Positions 55,193-63,012 of a DNA stretch of 64,000 nt are shown in pieces. Origin of the DNA: Phycisphaerales bacterium. Lineage in GTDB: Bacteria > Planctomycetota > Phycisphaerae > Phycisphaerales > SM1A02. The notes under the pieces were generated by a model that did no database searches, had not been told where the DNA came from, and saw only the letters and a list, made by a program, of their open reading frames with translations. The stretch is taken from contig JASMKH010000007.1 in the NCBI GenBank assembly GCA_030749435.1, positions 1 through 64,000 of the forward strand. The letters run 5' to 3'. Position 1 is the first letter of the stretch, and each line of letters starts with the position of its first letter. Position numbers and translations under genes: made by a program.

Positions 55193-55942
55193 TCAGGCGG
55201 CGCGTCGAGCCGTGTTGAGCAGCGATGCAAGCGACAGACGCCTGGCTCCGCCCGGTGCCTCGATGATGAGTTGCTCCACACCCAGGTGTGCCAATCTGCG
55301 AAGGCAGTTGATCGCCTCGGTCCCGTCGAGCGTCTGCACCTGCTCATGCCGATCACAGCCATGAAGCGACAATCGCACCGCTCGCGCCATCGCGCGGCGA
55401 CGACTGACAAAGAGCCGGACTGCCGGCGATTCGTCGAGAATCTCCACGAGCGGAAGGTCGTGAGCCGAAGGGTCATTGAGCATCAGCACCGCGTCCTGCC
55501 TCTCCAGCCATGCCCACGCGGATGCGGCCGGATCGAGCGCCTGCTCACGCTCCCATGCCTGCTGCATAGCGCCGATCAGAGGCTCCAATGGCAGGCGAAT
55601 GCTCTGCGGGCCATGGTCGATGCGGATCCACTGCAAGCCTCGGGCGTGCAGACGGTCGAGCATTCGCAGCGTGGCGTCACGGTCGAGTGAGATGGCGTGC
55701 ACAGGCACATCAGCGACGCTGCTAATCCAGCCTTCGATCGCTCGGCTCGCACGCCGCCTGGTCGTGAAGAGCAGCGCCACTGGCTCGTCGCCTTCCAGTG
55801 CCATGTACGGCAGGGATGCGTCGGTGCCGAGAAGAGCGGGCACGTGCCACCGTCCGAGTGACGCCGCGATCCGAATGGCCTCAAATGGCCCGTTTCCTGA
55901 AGCCGGGTGACGAGGGCGGACCGAGTCGGCGGTTTGAGGCAT
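55193..55942 (-). CDS. Internally duplicated protein of unknown function
   Basis: 249-residue protein composed of two similar halves. The first half contains ALLFTTRRRASRAIEGWIS, then SLDRDATLRMLDRLHARGLQ and IRLPLEPLIGAM. The second contains VRLFVSRRRAMARAVRLSLH, then TLDGTEAINCLRRLAHLGVE and RLSLASLLNTAR. The matching order (F-x-(T/S)RRRA, LD-x-x-x-x-x-x-LxxLxxxG, RL-L-x-L-L) shows a tandem duplication of a roughly 100-residue unit, resembling SseB-like proteins, though no family name can be supported. The ATG at 55942 follows GGAG 7 bases upstream. It is tail-to-tail with the 54829 gene. No catalytic residues are seen. Confidence 0.75.
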   Translation of the reverse strand: MPQTADSVRPRHPASGNGPFEAIRIAASLGRWHVPALLGTDASLPYMALEGDEPVALLFTTRRRASRAIEGWISSVADVPVHAISLDRDATLRMLDRLHARGLQWIRIDHGPQSIRLPLEPLIGAMQQAWEREQALDPAASAWAWLERQDAVLMLNDPSAHDLPLVEILDESPAVRLFVSRRRAMARAVRLSLHGCDRHEQVQTLDGTEAINCLRRLAHLGVEQLIIEAPGGARRLSLASLLNTARRAA

Positions 55943-56144
55943 CTGAGGTCTCCTGCGGGGGACGGTGTCTGGGGCGCCGATCTGTGGCGCTGGCCCGCCA
56001 GCTTGGGGCCACTCCGACAACACGTACGTCCGAAAACCATTTCCCGGTTCGGCTGTTTTTCAAACATCCACGGCATGGCATCCTTCGCACGGGATCCCAA
56101 CACGCTTCCGCAGGCCCGATCAGCCTCGTCGACCCCGGGGGGGA

Positions 56145-56978
56145 TCACGAAGGCTCGGGAGCACTCGAATCGGCATCTGCCGGTATGGATAACTCTGGCA
56201 GGGGTCCGCGCGAGTCGGGTCGGGGCACGCAGTCCAGAAGCGCCCGGGTGTACGGGTGCTGCGGATTCCCGAGCACATCCGAGGTTGGCCCCTGCTCGCA
56301 GCAGCGACCGGACCGCATGACGATGACCTGATCCGCCCAGCCCCGAACCGAGCCCAGATCGTGTGTGATCAGCAAGACGCCCGCACCCGATGCGGCCGCG
56401 CTGGCGAGCAGTTCCAACGCCTCGCTGCGATTGATCGCATCAAGCGCCGTCGTAGGCTCATCGGCCAGCACCACCGCCGGCGATGGTGCGAGCCCCATGG
56501 CTATCAGCACGCGTTGTCTCATCCCCCCACTCAACTCGTGCGGATAAGCGGTCGCAGCGCGTTCGGCGTCCTTGATTCCCACGCGGCGCAGCGCATCGCA
56601 ACACCACTGGCGACCCTGGAGGCCGCTGCACCGGTCGCGGCGACGGCGTGCTTCCAGGAGTTGCCGGTCGATCCGCATCACCGGGTCGAGCGCCGTCATT
56701 GGTTCCTGGAAGATCATCGTGACATCGCGACCTCGAATGGCCCCGAAGCGTGATGAGACGTCCTCTCCGCACACTCGGATGGTGCCGCCCGACTGGATGA
56801 TGCCCGGAGGAAGCAGTCCAAGCACGGCAAGGGCAGAAAGCGTCTTACCGCTCCCCGACTCGCCGACCAGGGCCGTCACCGAGCCCGGCTGGATGTGCAT
56901 TGTCAACCGGTCAACGAGCACCGCGCCCTGGTTCAGGCGAATCTGCACGTCCGCCATCTCAAGCACAGGCCCGCTCAT
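56145..56978 (-). CDS. Oligopeptide/dipeptide ABC transporter ATP-binding protein (OppD/DppD type)
   Basis: 277-residue ATPase for a peptide- or nickel-type importer. Walker A is GESGSGKT, Q-loop MIFQEPMTALDPVMRIDRQL (diagnostic of Opp/Dpp), signature LSGGMRQRVLIAMGLA, Walker B VLADEPTTALD, and the switch His in LITHDLG. The C-terminal segment NPQHPYTRALLDCVPRPD is the oligopeptide/dipeptide C-terminal extension. The ATG at 56978 overlaps the permease stop by four bases. Only one ATPase and one permease are present, so the second ATPase (OppF), the B-type permease and the binding protein lie elsewhere or are missing. Confidence 0.92.
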   Translation of the reverse strand: MSGPVLEMADVQIRLNQGAVLVDRLTMHIQPGSVTALVGESGSGKTLSALAVLGLLPPGIIQSGGTIRVCGEDVSSRFGAIRGRDVTMIFQEPMTALDPVMRIDRQLLEARRRRDRCSGLQGRQWCCDALRRVGIKDAERAATAYPHELSGGMRQRVLIAMGLAPSPAVVLADEPTTALDAINRSEALELLASAAASGAGVLLITHDLGSVRGWADQVIVMRSGRCCEQGPTSDVLGNPQHPYTRALLDCVPRPDSRGPLPELSIPADADSSAPEPS

Positions 56979-57907
56979 GCGACCTCCCGCTGCCTTGGAT
57001 CGACTGCGATGCGAATGGACTCTCCCAGCACGGTCAACGCCACCAGCGTCGCAGCAATCAGAGCGCAGGGCCAGAGCAGCAACCACCACCTCGACCGAAC
57101 AGGGTTGAGTTCTGAGAGCGCCCCGGCTGCCATATTGCCCCAACTCGGGAGCGGCTCCTGCACACCGATACCGAGAAAGCTCAGGAAGGCCTCCGAGAGC
57201 ATGGCCATCGGGACAATCAGCGATGTGCAGGCCACGACCGGTCCCACAAGCCAGGGAAGGTAGTACTTCCGCACCAGCCGCCCGGTCGGTACGCCGACCA
57301 GTCGTGCCGACTCAATACACGGCTGTGCTCGCAAACTCAGCACCTGCCCGCGAACAACCCGCGACAAGGTCAACCAGCTGACTGCACCGATGGCGATCCA
57401 CAGCGTCATCAGATCCAGCAGCAAGCGGGACCCACCGCCCCCCGCCAGTGAGAGCCGCTCACGGAATCCGTCCATCGCAAAGGCCAGAAGCACGACCAGC
57501 AGCACAGAGGGAAGGCCGTAGAGCACGTCGACGATCCGCATCATGACAGCGTCCACACGACCTCCGAACATCGCCGCGGTCAGACCCCAGGCGGTCCCGA
57601 GCAGCAGCGCCGTCCCGGCAGCGGCCAGCCCAACGACAAGTGAAATGCCCCCCCCGAGCAGGAGGCGAGCAGCCACACTGCGGCCAAGTCTGTCGGTTCC
57701 GAGCCAGACGTCGGGGCCATCCAGTGAGGGGGGCTGCAGGGCACGCGCCGGATCCACCGCTTCAAACCACCGCTCGCCTCCACCCGCCGTGCCGAGGGTC
57801 CACGGCAGGCTCACGATCGCCAGCAACAGCACCAAGCCAAGAAAGCCGCCGGCGATCACAGTCGATCGGCGGCGATCCGTGGTCGTGGCACATCGCTTCG
57901 GCGGCAT
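56975..57907 (-). CDS. Oligopeptide ABC transporter permease (OppC/DppC type)
   Basis: 310-residue permease with six predicted membrane helices. The N-terminal helix follows a charged start (TVIAGGFLGLVLLLAIVSLP). LGTDRLGRSVAARLLLGGGI is the classic OppC/DppC N-terminal motif, and the EAA loop region ESARLVGVPTGRLVRKYYLP docks on the ATPase. The ending LNPVRSRWWLLLWPCALIAA is also typical. Together with the coupled ATPase gene it forms half of a peptide importer; no oppB or oppA-like gene flanks it. Divergent organisation is absent: both genes are followed directly by the sigma-factor triad on the same strand. Confidence 0.92.
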   Translation of the reverse strand: MPPKRCATTTDRRRSTVIAGGFLGLVLLLAIVSLPWTLGTAGGGERWFEAVDPARALQPPSLDGPDVWLGTDRLGRSVAARLLLGGGISLVVGLAAAGTALLLGTAWGLTAAMFGGRVDAVMMRIVDVLYGLPSVLLVVLLAFAMDGFRERLSLAGGGGSRLLLDLMTLWIAIGAVSWLTLSRVVRGQVLSLRAQPCIESARLVGVPTGRLVRKYYLPWLVGPVVACTSLIVPMAMLSEAFLSFLGIGVQEPLPSWGNMAAGALSELNPVRSRWWLLLWPCALIAATLVALTVLGESIRIAVDPRQREVA

Positions 57908-57944
57908 GCCCGATAGTACGTCAAGCGATCCCGCCGGAGGCGTG

Positions 57945-58544
57945 TCAGCGACTCAGAAGCCACTTGATCCGCGCAGCCACCGTGGCACTGAAGTTGTCCG
58001 ACTCCCTGGCAAGATCGGCCTCCGCCTGCTCGAGTTCATGCCGCATCTTCGCCAGATACTGCTGCCGTGACTTGAGCCTCGCGCCAAGCTGAGCCTCCAC
58101 CAAGCCTCTCAACTGGGCTTCGGTCGCCACGGGCACTTCCTCGCCCTTCGCGCGGGCTGCGCGAATCGAGGCGGCGAGCGTCTCGATGGTGGCCTCAAGA
58201 TGGAGTTCTCGGATCTTCCGCCAGAACAACTGGGGGTCACTTTCACGGAGATGCACCAACTCACTCAGCGTCGGTCCGAGTTGCCGCAGCACCTTGGAGA
58301 ATCGAGCGGGGTCTGACTGGCACATCGATCGCAGTTGCTCGCCCAGCTCAGGATCGATCTCCTCTGCAACCTCCAGATATCGATCTACGAAACTGGCACT
58401 GTCGAGCGATGGCTGCGCGCGCGGCGGGTCCGCTTCGGCCTGAAGCAGACCACCCCCGTGCATCACGAGCGCCGTGCACAGGGTGATCATGACCCAACAC
58501 AGTCCGATGGGGGGTGTTCGATGCGGCTTCATTCGGCGGCTCAT
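57945..58544 (-). CDS. Putative periplasmic helical protein of the sigma-factor operon
   Basis: 199-residue protein with an N-terminal signal sequence (TPPIGLCWVMITLCTALVMH, cleavage probably after GGGLLQAEA). The mature part is almost all helical and charged (RYLEVAEEIDPELGEQLRSM, YLAKMRHELEQAEADLARES), without a known domain name. Its size and helical composition resemble periplasmic metal-binding/Spy-CpxP-like proteins, but no His- or Cys-rich patch is seen, so this is not claimed. It overlaps the 58541 gene by four bases and is the third member of a sigma/membrane-protein operon. A sensor or effector of the sigma system is a reasonable inference. Confidence 0.7.
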   Translation of the reverse strand: MSRRMKPHRTPPIGLCWVMITLCTALVMHGGGLLQAEADPPRAQPSLDSASFVDRYLEVAEEIDPELGEQLRSMCQSDPARFSKVLRQLGPTLSELVHLRESDPQLFWRKIRELHLEATIETLAASIRAARAKGEEVPVATEAQLRGLVEAQLGARLKSRQQYLAKMRHELEQAEADLARESDNFSATVAARIKWLLSR

Positions 58545-59092
58545 CCGTCAAGTCTTGCCACGACTCGGACCGAATCAAGTTCGTTTTCAACCGCCTCCAG
58601 CGGAGTCTCCCCCGGGGCGAGAATCATCCGGGAGGCAGCCCCGTTCTGAATGGCCCAGACGACGCCTTTCAGGTCGCCGACTGCCGACTCCAGATCGAGG
58701 TCACTGACCATCTGCAGCCCCCGGAGCCGTTCAAGGGGCCCTCGCAACTCAGCCAACTCCACATCCCGCGGCTCGGAGATCTGCACCCGCAGATCGTCCA
58801 TGCCTCGAGGTGCCGGCTGCCGACCGACCAGCCAGAACGCAGCAACGGCTGCAATCATCAGCCCCGCGGCGATGGCCAGTCTCGCCACCTGCGGAATCGC
58901 TGGCCGCCTGGGGCTGGCGGCCCGGCCGATGTCAAGGAATGGGAAGCTCGCCTCGGCGACCCGCTGGCTCAAGCCCTCGGGCGTCTCCCGGGGGGCCGAC
59001 TGATCAAGCGTCGCGTCCAACGCAGCGTCGAGTTCATCACACCGAGGGTCGAAGTCGTCTTCGGGAGCGTTCCAATGTGGTGTTTCAGCCAT
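58541..59092 (-). CDS. Putative anti-sigma-type membrane protein
   Basis: 183-residue protein following the ECF sigma gene by 43 bases. It has a cytoplasmic acidic N-terminus (APEDDFDPRCDELDAAL, residues 9-25), a single membrane helix (about 86-103, LAIAAGLMIAAVAAFWLVGR) and a C-terminal domain of about 75 residues. Genes at this place usually encode anti-sigma factors. The acidic N-terminal region could bind the sigma factor, but no zinc-binding HxxxCxxC motif is present, so it is not a ZAS-type anti-sigma. The ATG at 59092 gives the N-terminus MAETPHWNAPEDD; the longer open frame lacks support. Its stop overlaps the 57945 gene's start. Confidence 0.7.
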   Translation of the reverse strand: MAETPHWNAPEDDFDPRCDELDAALDATLDQSAPRETPEGLSQRVAEASFPFLDIGRAASPRRPAIPQVARLAIAAGLMIAAVAAFWLVGRQPAPRGMDDLRVQISEPRDVELAELRGPLERLRGLQMVSDLDLESAVGDLKGVVWAIQNGAASRMILAPGETPLEAVENELDSVRVVARLDG

Positions 59093-59135
59093 GGTCGTTG
59101 ACTCCAACGGGGATCCTCGCAGGATCTTGCCGTCT

Positions 59136-59696
59136 CTACTGCCCTCTCTGGGCGAAATCCTGGGCAATATCATCCCCGAGAACCTCTCGGAGTCGTTTGA
59201 GGGCCCTGAAGTGCCTCGCAAGCACCGTTCCGATGGGTTGCTCCAACTGGGCAGCAATCTGTTTGAATCCCAGACCAGCGACGTGCCGCAGGTGCAGGAC
59301 CTGTTGGTCAGCTTCGCCGAGCCCCCCCACGGCCTGCCACAAGGCCTGGATCGTCTCCGTGTCGAGTCGCTGGTGCCCGGGGCGATCCTCGCGGCCGGTC
59401 TTCGCGACGGGACGAAGCACCTCGCTGGCGACCGGTATCGCCTGCCGCTTTCGTCGCCGCATTTCGTCCCGAAGCCGATTCATGGCGATTCGGAACAGCC
59501 ACGCCTCGAATCTGCCCTGTTCGACGTAGGTGCCGACCTTGGCCGCCACGGTGCAGAAACTCGACTGGGTAATCTCCTCAGCCAGATCGTGATCGCCACA
59601 ATTCGCGACCAGAAGGGCGTGAACCCGGGGGGCGAAGGCATCCACCAACTCGCGCCAGGCGGCGTCATCGCCAGCAGCGGCTCGCTCGATCAGCAA
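59136..59696 (-). CDS. RNA polymerase ECF sigma factor
   Basis: 186-residue sigma-70 family factor of the ECF group. Region 2 is LIERAAAGDDAAWRELVDAF to FRIAMNRLRDEMRRRKR, with the typical -10-recognition stretch. Region 4 is LDTETIQALWQAVGGLGEAD to ALKRLREVLGDD, with the helix-turn-helix GFKQIAAQLEQPIGTVLARH. The start TTG at 59696 has AGGA 7 bases upstream; no ATG fits. The next genes in the operon are a single-pass membrane protein and a periplasmic protein, the classical arrangement of an envelope-sensing ECF system. It is divergent from the exchanger gene, with 104 bases between starts. The signal it senses is unknown. Confidence 0.93.
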   Translation of the reverse strand: MLIERAAAGDDAAWRELVDAFAPRVHALLVANCGDHDLAEEITQSSFCTVAAKVGTYVEQGRFEAWLFRIAMNRLRDEMRRRKRQAIPVASEVLRPVAKTGREDRPGHQRLDTETIQALWQAVGGLGEADQQVLHLRHVAGLGFKQIAAQLEQPIGTVLARHFRALKRLREVLGDDIAQDFAQRGQ

Positions 59697-59783
59697 CTTG
59701 GCGTCCTGAGAATCCAGACGTCACTCCTCTCGACCGGCAGCATACGACCGGAGATCCGATCGCACGCCATCGGTGCGTCTCCC

Positions 59784-59789
59784 TACAAT
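59784..59789 (+). promoter_or_regulatory. -10-like TACAAT before the exchanger gene
   Basis: TACAAT ends 11 bases before the ATG at 59801, leaving a very short leader and no Shine-Dalgarno sequence. The -35 region is not clear. This is another example of the short-leader arrangement. Confidence 0.45.
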
Positions 59790-59800
59790 CGGCCGCTCCG

Positions 59801-60838
59801 ATGCTCGCACTCCTAGAAGCACCGCTGCCCTCCTCCAGTCCCTTCTCGCTGGTGCTGTCCATCGTATTGCTGGGGGGTGGTCTTGCACTCCTTTTGGTCG
59901 GCGCCCACTTTCTGATCGATTCGGCAACCGTCGTGGCCTCAAGGCTGGGCGTCTCGCCACTGGTCATCGGGCTGACGGTCATCGCCTTCGGGACCAGCGC
60001 CCCGGAACTGGCGCTCAACGTCGTCGCCGCAGCATCCAGCGAGGCTGGTGCCAATCTGGCCTTTGGCAATGTGATCGGTTCCAATATCGCAAACATCGGG
60101 CTCGTGCTGGCCATTGCGTGTCTGGTGCATCCCGTGATGGCACGTCGCAGCGTGCGGTTCGTCTACTTCCCGCTGCTCATTGCGACCGAGGGCGCGGTGC
60201 TCCTCATAGCCGCCGCCAGTGACGAGATCACCCGAACCGACGGGATTCTGCTGCTGTGCGGATTGCCGGTCGCGTTGATCATCCTTCGCCGATTCGCCGG
60301 AGAGGATCAGGACGAGCCGGTCGAGGTGGCTTCGCCCGAGGACTCCCGCGGACTCGCCGCCGCCGGCCTCATTGTGCTGGGGCTGGGCATGCTGCTGACC
60401 GGCGCGAAGCTCTCGGAGTTGGGCGCCGTGAGCATCGCGAGGCACTTCGAACTCAGCGAGGCCGTCATTGGGTTGACGATTGTGGCGGTCGCCACAAGCC
60501 TTCCGGAGAGTTTCACCGCGATCATCGCGGCCAGGAGGAAGCAGTCCGATCTCGCGCTCGGCACGGTGATCGGATCCAACCTCTTCAACATCCTGAGTGT
60601 GCTTGCGATCACCTCGCTCGTGCGGCCCGTCCCGATTCCGCACGATGTGGGGTGGGGGGCACTCACCGTGATGGCCGTCTTGACGCTCTCGATCGGGGTG
60701 ATCTACATCTCCAGGCCGAGACCGCTAGGAGCGAAACGCCCCGCGCTCGGACTCCACACGCTGTCGAAGCCATGGGGCGGCGTGATTCTCACCGTATGGG
60801 TCGGCGCGATGATCTGGTGGGTCGCCGTCGGAGGATGA
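59801..60838 (+). CDS. Calcium/sodium exchanger family protein (CaCA, YrbG type)
   Basis: 345-residue cation exchanger with about ten membrane helices arranged as two inverted repeats. The alpha-1 repeat contains VIGLTVIAFGTSAPELALNV and FGNVIGSNIANIG, and the alpha-2 repeat VIGLTIVAVATSLPESFTAI and LGTVIGSNLFNILSV. Both signature motifs (GTSAPE and ATSLPE) hold the ion-binding glutamates. This is the bacterial YrbG/CaxA-like group. A cytoplasmic loop of about 40 residues (EDQDEPVEVASPEDSRG) separates the halves. The physiological ion pair, probably Na+/Ca2+ or H+/Ca2+, cannot be told from sequence. It stands alone and is convergent with dnaB. Confidence 0.93.
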   Translation: MLALLEAPLPSSSPFSLVLSIVLLGGGLALLLVGAHFLIDSATVVASRLGVSPLVIGLTVIAFGTSAPELALNVVAAASSEAGANLAFGNVIGSNIANIGLVLAIACLVHPVMARRSVRFVYFPLLIATEGAVLLIAAASDEITRTDGILLLCGLPVALIILRRFAGEDQDEPVEVASPEDSRGLAAAGLIVLGLGMLLTGAKLSELGAVSIARHFELSEAVIGLTIVAVATSLPESFTAIIAARRKQSDLALGTVIGSNLFNILSVLAITSLVRPVPIPHDVGWGALTVMAVLTLSIGVIYISRPRPLGAKRPALGLHTLSKPWGGVILTVWVGAMIWWVAVGG

Positions 60839-60875
60839 GCCTGCCCGCACATGGCGGCGGGTGTGAAGCGGTCCG

Positions 60876-62360
60876 CTAGATCGGCAAGTCGTCGTCGCCA
60901 CTGGAAGGAGGCGACGGTGGAGGGGGCGTCCACGACTGAGCGTCCCCCCCCTGAGGCGCGACGTCGAGGTGTTCGCGGAACCGCGTACATCTCGAGTCCC
61001 AGTTCAACTTGACCGTGCCCGTTGGGCCGTTTCGCTGCTTCGCAATGATGAGTTCGGCGAGATTGAGCTTATCGGGGTTGTCGTCCCGCCACTCCTCATC
61101 GCGGTGGTAGTAGGCCTCACGGTGCAACATCATAATGACGTCAGCATCCTGCTCGATCGAGCCCGACTCGCGAAGGTCGCTCATCCGTGGCCGGTGCCCC
61201 TCTCGCTGCTCCGCCGCCCGATTGAGCTGGCTCAGGCACAGCACCGGCAGGTCCAGTTCGCGAGCGAGCGCTTTGACGCCGCGGCTGATTTCGCTGACTT
61301 CCTGCTGCCGTGACTCTGTTCGATGCCCGGAGGTCATGAGTTGGAGATAGTCGATGACGATGGCCGTGAGGCCATGCTTTTGCTTCATGCGACGCGCCTT
61401 GGCCCGAAGCTGCAGCAGGGTGAGCCCGGGGGTATCGTCGATGTACAGTGGAGCTGCTCGCAACTCATCGCAGGCAGCAAAGAGCGCTCTGAACTCATGT
61501 GATCGAAGCGCGTTGCGACGCATGCGATCGCCATCGACTCCGGAGCGGCTCGCCAGCACCCGCTGCACCAGTTGCCCCGCCGCCATTTCCAGACTGAAGA
61601 CACCCACAGACTCGCCGCGACTGGCGATGTGCTCCGCCACATTGAGCGCCAACGCGGTCTTGCCCATCGACGGCCGCGCTGCCAGGATGATCAACTCCCC
61701 CTTCTGAAATCCTCCAGTCAACACATCGAGATCCGAGAACCCCGATCCGACCCCTGTCAGCGGTTGTCCGTCGGACTGCTCCAGTCGCTCGATGGCCTCC
61801 CGGATCAGATCCGAGAGCCCCGAGGCCTTTCTGGTTTCAGACTCCTGCGCGATCTTGAAGATTCGCCGCTCTGCCTCGTCGAGCAGGTCCTGCGAGGCGT
61901 CCGGATTGCTGTAGGCATCGCGGAGAATCTCGCCCGCTGCTGAAATGAGCTGGCGAATCATCGCCTTCTCTCGCACGATTCTCGCGTAGTGCACGGCGTT
62001 GGCTGCGCTCGGAACGGAGTCCGCCAGTTCGACGATGTACGAAATCCCGCCGCCGCGTTCCAGCGTGCCTCGGTCCTCCAGAAGTTGCCGCAGTTGCACC
62101 ACATCCACGGACTGGTGCGTGTCGTACAGGTGCAGGATCGCCGACCACAACTCGGCGTGGGCAGGCCTGAAGAAGTCATCCGGCCCTCGCAGAATCTGAA
62201 TGACATCGCCACACGTGTCGGGCTCGAGGATGACCGATCCGATCAGGCTCATCTCCGCCTCGATGGCCGTTGGCGGCAAAGCGTTGAACAGATCAGCAAG
62301 TGACCGATCGTCGCGACGATCGTCGCGTGTGGAAACCTGCCGTGTCATGGAGCCGCTCAT
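60876..62360 (-). CDS. dnaB: Replicative DNA helicase DnaB
   Basis: Hexameric replicative helicase that unwinds DNA ahead of the replisome, 494 residues. The N-terminal primase-interacting domain (NALPPTAIEAEMSLIGSVIL) is followed by the RecA-like motor with Walker A ARPSMGKTALALN, Walker B region AIVIDYLQLM and the LSQLNRAAEQREGHRPRMSD block that includes the arginine finger. The C-terminus is an acidic/Pro-rich tail (WTPPPPSPPSSGDDDLPI). The ATG at 62360 is 96 bases downstream of the HU-like gene on the same strand; ATG 62348 is an alternative start. No intein is seen. The gene is core replication machinery. Confidence 0.96.
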   Translation of the reverse strand: MSGSMTRQVSTRDDRRDDRSLADLFNALPPTAIEAEMSLIGSVILEPDTCGDVIQILRGPDDFFRPAHAELWSAILHLYDTHQSVDVVQLRQLLEDRGTLERGGGISYIVELADSVPSAANAVHYARIVREKAMIRQLISAAGEILRDAYSNPDASQDLLDEAERRIFKIAQESETRKASGLSDLIREAIERLEQSDGQPLTGVGSGFSDLDVLTGGFQKGELIILAARPSMGKTALALNVAEHIASRGESVGVFSLEMAAGQLVQRVLASRSGVDGDRMRRNALRSHEFRALFAACDELRAAPLYIDDTPGLTLLQLRAKARRMKQKHGLTAIVIDYLQLMTSGHRTESRQQEVSEISRGVKALARELDLPVLCLSQLNRAAEQREGHRPRMSDLRESGSIEQDADVIMMLHREAYYHRDEEWRDDNPDKLNLAELIIAKQRNGPTGTVKLNWDSRCTRFREHLDVAPQGGDAQSWTPPPPSPPSSGDDDLPI

Positions 62361-62456
62361 GTCACATCACCACTGGCAACGGCTCAACCCTTGCCGCATC
62401 CTCAAGTCCCATCGTCGCTCAAAGATCCAAGGATCGCAAGCAGCGATCCCGCAGTT

Positions 62457-62789
62457 TCAGACTTCCGCCCCATCCCTGGACGCGGAGCCCACCGCATGCT
62501 CGTCCCCGGACTCGACCGCCATCTTCATCAGCCGGCCGACCTTGAACTTCACCGTGTTGCGGGCCGGAACTGGCACCCGCTCCAGCGTTCTCGGATTTTG
62601 CGCCACGCGGGCAGCACGCTCCCGGGTCTCGAACACACCGAAGTCTCTGAACTCCAGCCGATTGCCCTCGGAGAGTTCCTTGATCACGTTGTCCAGAAAT
62701 GCCTGGACCACGCCTTTGACATCCGCCCGGCGATGCCCCGTTTCGGACGCGATGCGATCGATGAGATCTTTCTTGGTGACTGTGCCCAT
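62457..62789 (-). CDS. HU/IHF-family DNA-binding protein
   Basis: 110-residue nucleoid protein. Typical HU features are TKKDLIDRIASETGHRRADV at the N-terminus, FRDFGVFETRERAARVAQNP (the DNA-wrapping beta-arm with N-P-R-T) and FKVGRLMKM. A C-terminal tail of about 18 residues (AVESGDEHAVGSASRDGAEV) extends beyond normal HU (about 90 residues). The ATG at 62789 has AAGGA 7 bases upstream; the longer open frame begins at an ATG (62852) that adds 21 non-HU residues. Whether it is HU or IHF is not clear, as is usual for planctomycete copies. It is upstream of dnaB in the same direction and divergent from trkA. Confidence 0.9.
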   Translation of the reverse strand: MGTVTKKDLIDRIASETGHRRADVKGVVQAFLDNVIKELSEGNRLEFRDFGVFETRERAARVAQNPRTLERVPVPARNTVKFKVGRLMKMAVESGDEHAVGSASRDGAEV

Positions 62790-62978
62790 CGGGCCGTCCT
62801 TCCCCACACGCTCTTGACTCGTGCGCTCAAGATTGGGTTCACTTTCATGCACAGAACCGTGCCAGCCCCACAGCCAGCTGCTGCCGAGGTTCCAGTATCC
62901 AGACCGCAGCCACAGCCGTCAAGAAGGAGGTTCTCGGACATGCCGATTTGGGACGACCGGGGGATACACTGCGGTTTC

Positions 62979-62998
62979 GCCGCCCGGGCCCGGGCGGC
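62979..62998. promoter_or_regulatory. 20-base perfect palindrome before trkA
   Basis: A twenty-base perfect palindrome, GCCGCCCGGG joined to CCCGGGCGGC, lies 14 bases upstream of the trkA start codon and 10 bases after a possible -10 (GATACA, 62963-62968). It has no loop, so as DNA it is a symmetric protein-binding site; as RNA it would form only a tight stem. It may be an operator for trkA. Confidence 0.45.
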
Positions 62999-63012
62999 AA
63001 TTGAGGACACGC

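Noticed and set aside
56145-57907. Complete Opp/Dpp peptide importer
   Set aside because: Only the D-type ATPase and the C-type permease are present; no A, B or F component lies in the window.
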